Source: Desulfobulbaceae bacterium UBA2775
GTDB taxonomy: Bacteria; Desulfobacterota; Desulfobulbia; Desulfobulbales; Desulfocapsaceae
Assembly: GCA_002352445.1 (NCBI GenBank)
Contig: DEIL01000149.1
Span: 1 to 13,425, forward strand
Reading direction: 5' to 3'
DNA length: 13,425 nt
Shown here one piece after another: positions 7,551 through 13,425 of this stretch; position 1 is the first letter of the stretch, and each line of letters starts with the position of its first letter. The position numbers and the translations under genes are program-made. The notes under the pieces were generated by a model. It made no database searches. It was not told where the DNA came from and was given only the letters and a program-made list of their open reading frames with translations.

Positions 7551-7790
7551 TCATCCGCCGGTAATTGATTGAAAAAACTTTACTTGGGCTCCATCGGGTA
7601 TAACATCATCTGCTTTTGACAGCATGCCGTTAATGGAGACAATAGCAACATGTTCTCGGGCCACTTGCACAAGTTCAACGAGTTCTGCAACGGAAATATT
7701 TTCCCAGATCTCAACTTCCAAACCTCCATCCGGATAGTTGTCAGGATAGTGTTCTGGAAGAGTACCGTAAAGCCTCACAAGTGCCTTCAT
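7551..7790 (-). CDS. MoaD/ThiS-like sulfur-carrier protein
   Basis: This 79-residue protein has a ubiquitin-like beta-grasp pattern and ends in the diagnostic Gly-Gly (FFQSITGG), which is adenylated and thiocarboxylated in MoaD and ThiS proteins. Such genes often accompany tungsten AOR genes, where the protein is thought to donate dithiolene sulfur for the metal-binding pterin. It follows aor by only 9 nt, so translation is probably coupled. The ATG at 7790 has GAG 5 nt upstream; a GTG at 7793 directly before it is the alternative start. No MoeB- or MoaE-like partner lies in the window. Confidence 0.88.
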   Translation of the reverse strand: MKALVRLYGTLPEHYPDNYPDGGLEVEIWENISVAELVELVQVAREHVAIVSINGMLSKADDVIPDGAQVKFFQSITGG

Positions 7791-7799
7791 CACAACTCA

Positions 7800-9527
7800 T
7801 CAATAGTCAAAGGTTGAATCCATGTCCTTATCGCTTACCTTCACAACTACGTTATATGGCGGCAACGGCTCGTTGTAGAACATTAAGGGTAAACGGTCGT
7901 CCTTATTGGTAAGGCCAGCTTTACGGTTGAATTCCAGTTCCACTTTGATAACAGTCTTACCAAGTTCAGCCCAATTTTTTTCCCCAAAGGATAATCCTGA
8001 TTTTGCACTCATCATGGTAAAAACGTTTCCAATCCCCTCGTCCGTTGCCAATCCGGACTGAGCAAAATCACAAATCCCCACTGTATCTACTGCTGCCATA
8101 TGTATCTGGGTATTTCTGGAAATTTCAACCTGCCCCTTTGGACCGTGGGGCTCAACGGTACCTCCAAAGGCTTCCAGGTTCTGATCTACAACCCAACCTG
8201 CTGTATGGTCAGCACCCATCGGCGTTGTAGCATAGGTGACAGCCATCCCTTGAATTGCTCTCGGGTCATACGCTGCAATCGACTGCCCTTTGACGGTGGG
8301 TACACGATCATGATTAAAATGAATTCCGACCGCGTCCGGGCCATTGCCGATCAGCATCCCCATTTTCGTTCCCGCAGCAACCTCTTCAACCAGTCTGATC
8401 GCCACCTCTGCATCACCAAACTCACCGTATCCGGCATCAAAAGCCACCGCTATCGCAACACCTGTGTTCATGGTATCAAGACCTATATCGTCACAGAGAA
8501 AATCGAGTCTGGCAATGGCGTCTAAATTATCATTGCCTATCATCCCACCCATCGACCAAATAGTTTCATACTCAAGAGATGAGGTTACGTACTCGCCTTT
8601 TTCGGTGACGAATTCGTTGGAGCAGTCGATGATGCACTGGGAGCACCCCTTATGCTTCGTTTTTCCACCACGCTCCTTAATGAGTTTTGCCATGGTCTCA
8701 CCATTAAGCTTTTCAACACCCTTGAACTGGCCCATCCGTGCATTATTGGTAGGAAAAGCACCAGCAGCATTGATTGGTTCAACAAGTACTGCCGTGCCTA
8801 ATTCAGGGAGAATCTCACCACTGAACTCATCGGCCTTAACATCTTTTGCATAGGCTTTTGATGCTTGCTTAAAGCGCTCCAGATTAGCCATTTCCTCAGA
8901 AACTCTTCCCGTGCGGTCAACAACGATTGCTTTCAATCCCTTGGAACCCATGACTGCGCCAAGCCCACCACGGCCAGCTGCACGGCAGGGACGTCCATCA
9001 AGATCGGTAGACTGGATCGAGGCAGACAGAAGCTGGAAATCACCTGCCGGTCCAATACAGGTAACGCTCTTACTCTCACCGAACTTGGCATGCAACTTCT
9101 CGGCAACAGCATAAGTTCGCATCCCTTTTAGTTCATCACTCCTTACCAAGGTAGCTACTTCTTCATCCTCAATATTTAGGACAAAAGAGCTTTCATCAGC
9201 GGCTTTTCCTTCGACAATAATTGCTTTGATTCCAAGCTTTGCCAGCGAAAATCCTACAGTTCCACCTACATTACTTTCCTTGATGCCGCCTGTGAGAGGG
9301 CTTTTCGCCCCCACTGAAAGGCGGCCGGTATTGACAAGCGTTGTGCCGGTAAAATATCCTGGAGCGAAAATCAGTTTATTTTCGTTTCCAAGAGGATCAG
9401 TCGTGGCGGGCACCTCGCTATTCACCACTATGGAGGTCAGGGCCCGCCCTCCCAATGTGGAATATTTCTTCGGTACATCTTCCCACTGTACCGTTTGAGT
9501 GGTCATATTAACTCTAAGAAATTTCAT
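7800..9527 (-). CDS. aor: Tungsten-type aldehyde:ferredoxin oxidoreductase
   Basis: The 575-residue protein matches AOR-family length and layout. The N-terminal domain starts LRVNMTT and contains GRALTS, PGYFTGT and NTGRLSVGAKSPLTGG. The [4Fe-4S] ligands are C295, C298 and C302 (GCSQCIIDC) plus C486 in DTVGIC, equivalent to the DxxGLC motif of the family; D481 belongs to the same pterin-contacting element. DLDGRPCRAAGRGGLGAVMGSKGLK (176-200) is also characteristic. AOR enzymes oxidise aldehydes to carboxylic acids at a tungsten bis-pterin centre and reduce ferredoxin. Lying 41 nt after patA, whose product is 4-aminobutanal, this enzyme is placed to make GABA from it; that substrate is an inference. 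GGAGG stands 6 nt before the ATG. There is no twin-arginine signal, so it is cytoplasmic. Confidence 0.93.
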   Translation of the reverse strand: MKFLRVNMTTQTVQWEDVPKKYSTLGGRALTSIVVNSEVPATTDPLGNENKLIFAPGYFTGTTLVNTGRLSVGAKSPLTGGIKESNVGGTVGFSLAKLGIKAIIVEGKAADESSFVLNIEDEEVATLVRSDELKGMRTYAVAEKLHAKFGESKSVTCIGPAGDFQLLSASIQSTDLDGRPCRAAGRGGLGAVMGSKGLKAIVVDRTGRVSEEMANLERFKQASKAYAKDVKADEFSGEILPELGTAVLVEPINAAGAFPTNNARMGQFKGVEKLNGETMAKLIKERGGKTKHKGCSQCIIDCSNEFVTEKGEYVTSSLEYETIWSMGGMIGNDNLDAIARLDFLCDDIGLDTMNTGVAIAVAFDAGYGEFGDAEVAIRLVEEVAAGTKMGMLIGNGPDAVGIHFNHDRVPTVKGQSIAAYDPRAIQGMAVTYATTPMGADHTAGWVVDQNLEAFGGTVEPHGPKGQVEISRNTQIHMAAVDTVGICDFAQSGLATDEGIGNVFTMMSAKSGLSFGEKNWAELGKTVIKVELEFNRKAGLTNKDDRLPLMFYNEPLPPYNVVVKVSDKDMDSTFDY

Positions 9528-9568
9528 AATTTCCTCCGCTATTTCAAGCTATTGATGGATTTTTTGGT

Positions 9569-10942
9569 CTAGCCAAAACTCTCAAAAGTTTCTTCGAGGC
9601 GCTTCAACATCTCGTCAATCAACTCGTAGGGAATATTCAAGGCAGGCTCAAGTCGGACAGTCTCGGCGTTGTTCAGGGTTCCGGCAGTCAAAACATTACG
9701 ACTGAAAAGCCCGGAAGCCACTTTGTAGCCAATTTCATCATTGGGAAATTCCATACCAAGAAGCAAGCCACGGCCTCTGATACCTTTGATAATATGAGGA
9801 TATTTTTCCTTCAGTTCTAATACCTTTTTCTTGATGTATTCACCTTTCTCTGCAGCCTGGTCAGCAAGGCCTTCCTCAAGAAGTACCGTGATCTGGGCAA
9901 GTGCTGCTGCACATGCTACCGGATTTCCGCCTGTGGTTGTGGTATGCATAAATGGATTCGGTTCCAAACACTTCCAAATTTTTGCCGTTGAGAAAAATCC
10001 TGACATAGCAATAACACCACCACCAAGGGCCTTACCAAAACACATAATGTCAGGAGTTACTCCCCAGTGATCAACTCCGAAAATTTTCCCTGTGCGACCA
10101 AAACCAGTCTGTACCTCGTCTGCAATCAGCAATACCTCGTATTTGTCACAAATTTGTCGGAGCCTCGGCCAATAATCATCCGGTGGCTCGATCGCGCCAG
10201 CCTCACCTTGGATAGGTTCAACGACTACACCGGCAATACCATCACCAACCTCTTTAGCAGCCTTGAGTTCCTGTTCAATCGCATCAGCATCACCGAAAGG
10301 TACCTGCCGGACACCATCCAGCAATGGTAACAGGGGTTTACGAAAAACAGCTTTACCCAGTAGCGATAATGCACCAAGTGATTTCCCGTGAAAACCTTTC
10401 AAGGTTGAGATAAAACCACTTTCCCCGGTATAAAGTTTAGCGAGTTTCATTGCACCATCGACAGCCTCGGTTCCACTGTTTGCAAAAAAACCATACTGGA
10501 TATCACCGGGGGTCAATTTTGCTATCACTTTTGCAAGATGCGCGCGCAGTGGATCAAGCATCTCCTGGCTGTACTGCGGGCTCCGGTCGAGTTGTGCTTT
10601 TACTGCGGCAATAACTTTTGGATGACGAATCCCTAGTGTGTAGAGACCGAAACCACCCAACATATCAATATACTCACGTCCCATCACATCCTTGAGAATT
10701 GACCCCTCACCCTGCCAGTCGGTCAGGGCAAAATCTTCTGTCTCGGTCACTGATTTGCGATATTCCAGAAAACCCTTATTGATATGGTCTGCAAAGTTCT
10801 GATACGTCGATTCCGCCACCCATCGACGCTCATCGTCCGTAACTTCAGCGTCTGGAGTTTTTATTAGATCAACCATCTTGTTTGCTTCGCTCAAAGCAGC
10901 TTCTATATCACGGCTGCTTGGTGTGTCGTTTGTCTTTGTCAT
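9569..10942 (-). CDS. patA: Putrescine aminotransferase (class III)
   Basis: This 457-residue class III aminotransferase resembles E. coli PatA/YgjG (459 residues) along its whole length, including the long N-terminal extension. Shared blocks are NPGFLEYRKSV-like NKGFLEYRKSV (55-65), LGGFGLY (95-101), FANSGTEAV (153-161), GFHGKSLGALS (183-193) and EPIQGE (242-247). Further shared blocks are DEVQTGFGRTGK (275-286), the PLP lysine K304 in CFGKALGGGV, HTTTTGGNP, and AGTLNNAETVRLEP near the C-terminus. PatA moves an amino group from putrescine (or cadaverine) to 2-oxoglutarate and yields 4-aminobutanal, which cyclises to 1-pyrroline. It is the first gene after the operator region; GAGGAG lies 9 nt before the ATG. 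The conserved specificity block and the adjacent aguB favour putrescine over ornithine or acetylornithine. Confidence 0.92.
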   Translation of the reverse strand: MTKTNDTPSSRDIEAALSEANKMVDLIKTPDAEVTDDERRWVAESTYQNFADHINKGFLEYRKSVTETEDFALTDWQGEGSILKDVMGREYIDMLGGFGLYTLGIRHPKVIAAVKAQLDRSPQYSQEMLDPLRAHLAKVIAKLTPGDIQYGFFANSGTEAVDGAMKLAKLYTGESGFISTLKGFHGKSLGALSLLGKAVFRKPLLPLLDGVRQVPFGDADAIEQELKAAKEVGDGIAGVVVEPIQGEAGAIEPPDDYWPRLRQICDKYEVLLIADEVQTGFGRTGKIFGVDHWGVTPDIMCFGKALGGGVIAMSGFFSTAKIWKCLEPNPFMHTTTTGGNPVACAAALAQITVLLEEGLADQAAEKGEYIKKKVLELKEKYPHIIKGIRGRGLLLGMEFPNDEIGYKVASGLFSRNVLTAGTLNNAETVRLEPALNIPYELIDEMLKRLEETFESFG

Positions 10943-11046
10943 TTGAGAATTCTCCTCTTAGTTTTTATTCACTCTTTTCTGCATGAAGCAGTGTTTGTCA
11001 TAACCAGTTCAGCAGTCTCGTGTTATATCGATCAACAACCTTCTGT

Positions 11047-11064
11047 TTATTGAACGTTTAATTA
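11047..11064. promoter_or_regulatory. TetR operator-like site O3
   Basis: TTATTGAACGTTTAATTA matches the O1 site at 13 of 18 positions, including the TGAACG core. It lies in the patA leader, 33 bp centre-to-centre from O2 (about three helical turns). It is the weakest member of the series. Confidence 0.4.
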
Positions 11065-11079
11065 TTTTTATTTTGAAAT

Positions 11080-11097
11080 TGTTTAATCGTTCAGTTA
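11080..11097. promoter_or_regulatory. TetR operator-like site O2
   Basis: On the minus strand this reads TAACTGAACGATTAAACA. The first 13 bases equal those of O1, but the second half-site is degenerate. It lies downstream of the proposed patA promoter. Confidence 0.5.
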
Positions 11098-11160
11098 ATA
11101 CTTGGTTGTTCTTGCTTGTCGACGGTAAATGGCCTAACACAACTTGGTTTTGACTAGTAG

Positions 11161-11194
11161 TATATTATTAACTGAACGATTGGTTAATAATATA
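11161..11194. promoter_or_regulatory. TetR operator-like site O1 within a perfect 12-bp inverted repeat, over the patA -10
   Basis: The arms TATATTATTAAC (11161-11172) and GTTAATAATATA (11183-11194) are perfectly inverted around a 10-bp centre. The inner 18 bp, TAACTGAACGATTGGTTA (11169-11186), share their design with the other sites. The right arm contains the proposed patA -10 element, so a bound TetR dimer would block initiation. Confidence 0.65.
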
Positions 11195-11216
11195 TTGCCA
11201 ATCCCCTTTGATTCAA
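11189..11216 (-). promoter_or_regulatory. Candidate sigma-70-type promoter of the patA operon
   Basis: On the minus strand TTGAAT (11216-11211) is followed after 16 nt by TATATT (11194-11189), which is 5 of 6 to the -10 consensus. It lies inside the operator cluster and about 250 nt before patA, leaving a long leader with two more operator-like sites. A closer promoter cannot be excluded. Confidence 0.45.
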
Positions 11217-11227
11217 AACTATATTAG

Positions 11228-11245
11228 TAACTGAATGGTCAGTTA
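11228..11245. promoter_or_regulatory. TetR operator-like site O4 (perfect palindrome arms)
   Basis: TAACTGAATGGTCAGTTA sits inside a longer perfect inverted repeat, AGTAACTGA and TCAGTTACT with a 4-bp centre (11226-11247). It lies a few bases after the tetR stop codon and about 59 bp centre-to-centre from O1, just upstream of the proposed patA -35. It is the best palindrome of the set. Confidence 0.65.
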
Positions 11246-11253
11246 CTGAAATG

Positions 11254-11862
11254 CTATAAAACCCAGTTTTTCAGTACAGCGCGAGCAGATTTCTTAGCAG
11301 TTTCTGCAAACTCCTCAAACGGCGCATCCTGGCCTAAAAATTGTGCGTGAAATTCCATGCCCTCCATTAGGGTCATAATGAAATCCGCAGCCTTCCGTTC
11401 ATCGTTGACCTCGATAATTCCCTTGTTGTTGAAAATAACAAATTGGTCATGAAGGTAATCCCGGAACCACTGAAACATGTTTTGAAATAAACTTGAAACT
11501 TTGCTGTCTCTAAAACTTTGATAATAAAATCCAAAGTGTACCCCGGGGTCGACAGTTCGTGACCACTCATAGCTAAAAATCATATTGATTAGTGCAGTAA
11601 ATCGATCTGCATCATCTTCAATGTGATCAAATTTGATCATGTGTCGAGCTTTGTATTTGGAAATCATTAACTCAATGACCGCGAGTTTCAGGTTTTCCTT
11701 ACTTTCGAAATAATGCAGTATAAGACTGGGGTGAATGCCCAGATGTTTGGCGATTTTGCTGATTGAAGTGCCTTCCAACCCTTCCTTAATAAGAACACGA
11801 TAGTAACCCTCTAAGATTTCTGGTTTTCTCAGTTCTGCATTTTTATTTTTCCTGCCAGCCAT
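11254..11862 (-). CDS. TetR-family transcriptional regulator
   Basis: The protein has 202 residues, the usual TetR length. The N-terminal DNA-binding domain includes the helix-turn-helix around GTSISKIAKHLGIHPSLILHYFESKENL (31-58), with the HYFxSKExL pattern typical of the family. The remaining alpha-helical part would bind an effector; its identity is not visible, but a polyamine or pathway intermediate is likely from context. The ATG at 11862, with AAGGG 6 nt upstream, is preferred over the longer frame to 11955, because a good promoter (11915-11943) lies inside that extension. It is encoded upstream of patA on the same strand, separated by 311 bp filled with operator-like palindromes. Another such site lies next to its own promoter, suggesting repression of itself and of the operon. 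Confidence 0.88.
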   Translation of the reverse strand: MAGRKNKNAELRKPEILEGYYRVLIKEGLEGTSISKIAKHLGIHPSLILHYFESKENLKLAVIELMISKYKARHMIKFDHIEDDADRFTALINMIFSYEWSRTVDPGVHFGFYYQSFRDSKVSSLFQNMFQWFRDYLHDQFVIFNNKGIIEVNDERKAADFIMTLMEGMEFHAQFLGQDAPFEEFAETAKKSARAVLKNWVL

Positions 11863-11914
11863 GAAGACCCTTTGGGAAAATTTAGGATTGGAATACGGCT
11901 TGTTGTATATCCCT

Positions 11915-11943
11915 TTTGTACAGCCTTCTTTTTTGTTTGTCAA
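11915..11943 (-). promoter_or_regulatory. tetR promoter
   Basis: On the minus strand a consensus -35 TTGACA (11943-11938) is followed after exactly 17 nt by TACAAA (11920-11915), about 50 nt before the tetR ATG. Its position supports the shorter tetR start. Confidence 0.6.
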
Positions 11944-11951
11944 CAGATTAT

Positions 11952-11969
11952 TCACCGACCATTCAATAA
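11952..11969. promoter_or_regulatory. TetR operator-like site O5 next to the tetR promoter
   Basis: On the minus strand this reads TTATTGAATGGTCGGTGA, 14 of 18 identical to O4 with the TGAATGGTC core intact. It sits within ATTATT...AATAAT arms (11947-11970), immediately upstream of the tetR -35, where it could mediate autoregulation. Confidence 0.5.
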
Positions 11970-11970
11970 T

Positions 11971-12424
11971 TCATCTGCCGTACAACATCCACCATATGAC
12001 TGTTTTATCATCATTTATAAAAACCAATTGCTCCTCCGAATGAAAGGAAAAATTATTTTGTTCATTTTGACCCGTCATGTTATACGCAGTTTTCCTCTTC
12101 CATGACACGTAAAAATATCATATTGTAAACTTCACCTACCACGTGTATTTATAGATAAGAAAGGCGCGCTCTCTACACATTGTTGTAACAGATACATACA
12201 GACCCTTAACTGACCCAATTAACAAGTGGCACCCTTGGACAAAAGCATATAGTCCCATCTGCGATTTTGAGACGTCCAGCTTTGGTAAGGTTTTGAAACG
12301 TCATAATGTACTGGTGTATTTGAATTTCCACAACACAGCCAAGCGGGATGCATCATCGCTTAAATTTCAATAAACCTTCTATGCAATGACACTATTGAAG
12401 ACTTATAGTTATTTCGAATCAATA
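11971..12424. other. Intergenic region without a recognised gene
   Basis: Between the tetR promoter region and the second intron remnant I see only short frames. None has a recognisable motif or an RBS. A 40-odd-codon minus-strand frame near 12215-12345 starts with GTG but matches no family I know. There is no tRNA-like cloverleaf and no strong terminator. Confidence 0.4.
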
Positions 12425-12690
12425 GTAGAATAGTCTGGGGGTATTCCACCCCCAGGCTCTCACAGAACCAGACTTGCTCCTCTCGGGCTCACCAGGTTTC
12501 TCAAGTCCTACCCCTTGAGTGAGATTTGCATTACTCACTGGTTCCTCCCATTTCTAGTTGACCAATTTGCAACTTTGGACGTGTTACCCCCCTCCACTCC
12601 ATCTCCATTACAGAGACTTCATCACTACTACGAGGTAACCCTCAGCTTTCGTGCAGCCTAGTGGTACACAATCTCCTGATAGATCCTTAC
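12425..12690 (-). ncRNA. Degenerate group II intron remnant, copy B (domains V-VI plus upstream sequence)
   Basis: On the minus strand this matches copy A from GGGGGTAACACGTCC through the ATTGGTCAAC and GAGTAATGCAAA blocks. A domain-V-like hairpin (12500-12465, 36 nt, GAGA loop) and a domain VI hairpin (CTGGGGGT paired with ACCCCCAG) follow, with an unpaired A 7 nt from the 3' end at 12425. The catalytic AGC at the start of domain V has become AAAC, so splicing is unlikely. Upstream of the shared part (to about 12690) the sequence contains GTAGTAGTGATGAAGT and TCTGTAATGGA, which resemble the region before the maturase ORF in many group II introns. The 5' boundary is uncertain and could reach about 12815. 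No reverse transcriptase is present. Confidence 0.62.
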
Positions 12691-12848
12691 TTGATCAGTA
12701 TTTCAGCAAAGAAAGATGTCCTTTGGCAAGCTTCAGCTGGAAAGCATCCCTCATAGGTTAAACTTCTTCCTGAACAGCTTTATTTTGATCATAGCGCAAT
12801 ATCTCACTCCCAAAGGAGCAATTTATAACTGAAAAGTTTCGAGATTAA

Positions 12849-13425
12849 CCTCAGTCAACCCATATAAACAAGCGTCTGGGTGCAATACCCCTCAGTCAAA
12901 TTGACAGACCAAAGATTCGCTCGGTCCTTCGCAGTATAAAGAGATCCCCTGCCACTGTGTCTGCAGCCAAGAATGTTATCTCAGGGGTTTGTAATTTCGC
13001 CATTGACGAAGGTTATTATACAGGAACCAACCCTGCAGACGGATCAACACGCAATCTCGGCCTGGAAAAGAAAGAACATGATAGCCCAGAGATATTCACA
13101 GTTGACGAGGCAAACGCCGCATTGAGTGCCATCATGAAATACCGGCCCCGACTCCATCCTTTATTTTTCATGCTATTCAGGTCAGGACTGAGGCTCGGTG
13201 AAGCGCTTGCACTTGATCTTGACGATATCAATTTCAAGTCCGGTTATATTGTTGTTAGGAAATCATTTAAGAATGGAGTGATAAGTAAGACCAAAACAGG
13301 CAAGTCCAGGCAGGTAGACATAAGCGACGGTCTTCTTCATGTCCTTGAAGGGTTAAAGGTGGTTGTGATCAGCGAATCACTGACCGGTTCTTCACTGTGC
13401 CTGTTCAAGGATAAGTCGGGCAACA
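12849..13425 (+). pseudogene. Tyrosine recombinase/phage integrase, 5'-truncated and cut by the window edge
   Basis: A frame open from the TAA at 12846-12848 to the window end encodes about 192 residues. The first part is the core-binding domain (HINKRLGAIPLSQIDRPKIR, then ATVSAAKNVISGVCNFAIDE and GYYTGTNPAD). The catalytic domain then begins with FTVDEANAALSAI and contains the active-site Arg in FRSGLRLGEALALDLDDI (codon 13191-13193). It also has the beta-hairpin Lys region SKTKTGKSRQVDI. The HxxR and Tyr motifs would lie beyond the window. No ATG and no RBS precede the domain: the N-terminal part is missing or shifted by the stop at 12846, right where the intron-like sequence ends. It is therefore probably a decayed integrase of a former genomic island or prophage, though its right half could be complete. 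Confidence 0.78.

Noticed and set aside
7501..7554. Longer NhaC-like start at 7554
   Set aside because: It would add 18 hydrophilic residues and overlap the MoaD-like gene; the ATG at 7500 has a clear RBS and begins directly before the first membrane segment.
8344..8853. Long plus-strand frame (169 codons) inside aor
   Set aside because: Antisense shadow of a well-conserved gene; no RBS and no recognisable domain.
11863..11955. Longer TetR start at 11955
   Set aside because: The extension contains a TTGACA-N17-TACAAA promoter and lies outside the usual TetR domain; the ATG at 11862 has its own RBS.
12230..12250. TGGCAC...TTGG resembling a sigma-54 promoter
   Set aside because: The spacing between the GG and GC elements does not fit the -24/-12 consensus and no gene follows.
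12212..12345. Short minus-strand frame starting with GTG, about 40 codons
   Set aside because: Too short, with no RBS and no family match; it could be a gene relic but cannot be supported.
13016..13237. 73-codon minus-strand ORF at the right end
   Set aside because: It is the antisense shadow of the integrase, whose plus-strand translation shows clear domain motifs.
1..13425. CRISPR array, tRNA or rRNA genes
   Set aside because: No regularly spaced identical repeats, no cloverleaf with CCA-type acceptor and no rRNA core sequences were seen on either strand.

Overview
The window (about 13.4 kb, moderate GC) looks like chromosomal DNA of a strictly anaerobic bacterium, most likely a sulfate-reducing Desulfobacterota of the Desulfobacteraceae type. 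The reasons are a tungsten-type aldehyde:ferredoxin oxidoreductase with its own MoaD-like protein, a PEP-synthase-like protein carrying receiver domains, and several decayed mobile elements. The taxon is an inference from gene content; no rRNA or marker gene is present.

Layout. (1) 1-2210: a PLP enzyme of aminotransferase class V on the minus strand, a small orphan ferredoxin on the plus strand, and two copies of a diverged repeat built round paired GAGCATT motifs 57 bp apart, probably insertion-sequence ends. (2) 2211-4849: a group II intron 3' remnant (domains V and VI, minus strand) abuts a dead receiver/PEP-synthase-like gene. That gene has an in-frame TAA, an internal out-of-frame deletion and a lost C-terminus. 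(3) 5015-11862: a minus-strand cluster in the order tetR, patA, aor, moaD-like, nhaC-like, aguB, aguA remnant. (4) 11863-13425: the tetR promoter, a stretch without recognised genes, a second and more decayed group II intron remnant (minus strand), and a 5'-truncated tyrosine recombinase running off the right edge.

The central cluster reads as one catabolic unit. AguA (here only a C-terminal stub) would make N-carbamoylputrescine from agmatine, AguB releases putrescine, PatA transaminates putrescine to 4-aminobutanal, and the tungsten AOR is placed to oxidise 4-aminobutanal to 4-aminobutyrate (GABA). The AOR would pass electrons to ferredoxin, where the textbook route uses an NAD(P)-linked aldehyde dehydrogenase. 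The NhaC-type carrier could move a substrate or product. The regulator is a TetR protein. Four 18-bp palindromic sites of one family lie between tetR and patA and one lies next to the tetR promoter, so a self-regulated, polyamine-responsive operon is likely. The ferredoxin-linked putrescine-to-GABA step is the most interesting hypothesis in the window.

The two intron remnants lie in direct orientation about 10.2 kb apart and bracket the cluster and the dead PEP-synthase gene. With the aguA stub and the truncated integrase, this indicates an eroding, recombination-prone region.
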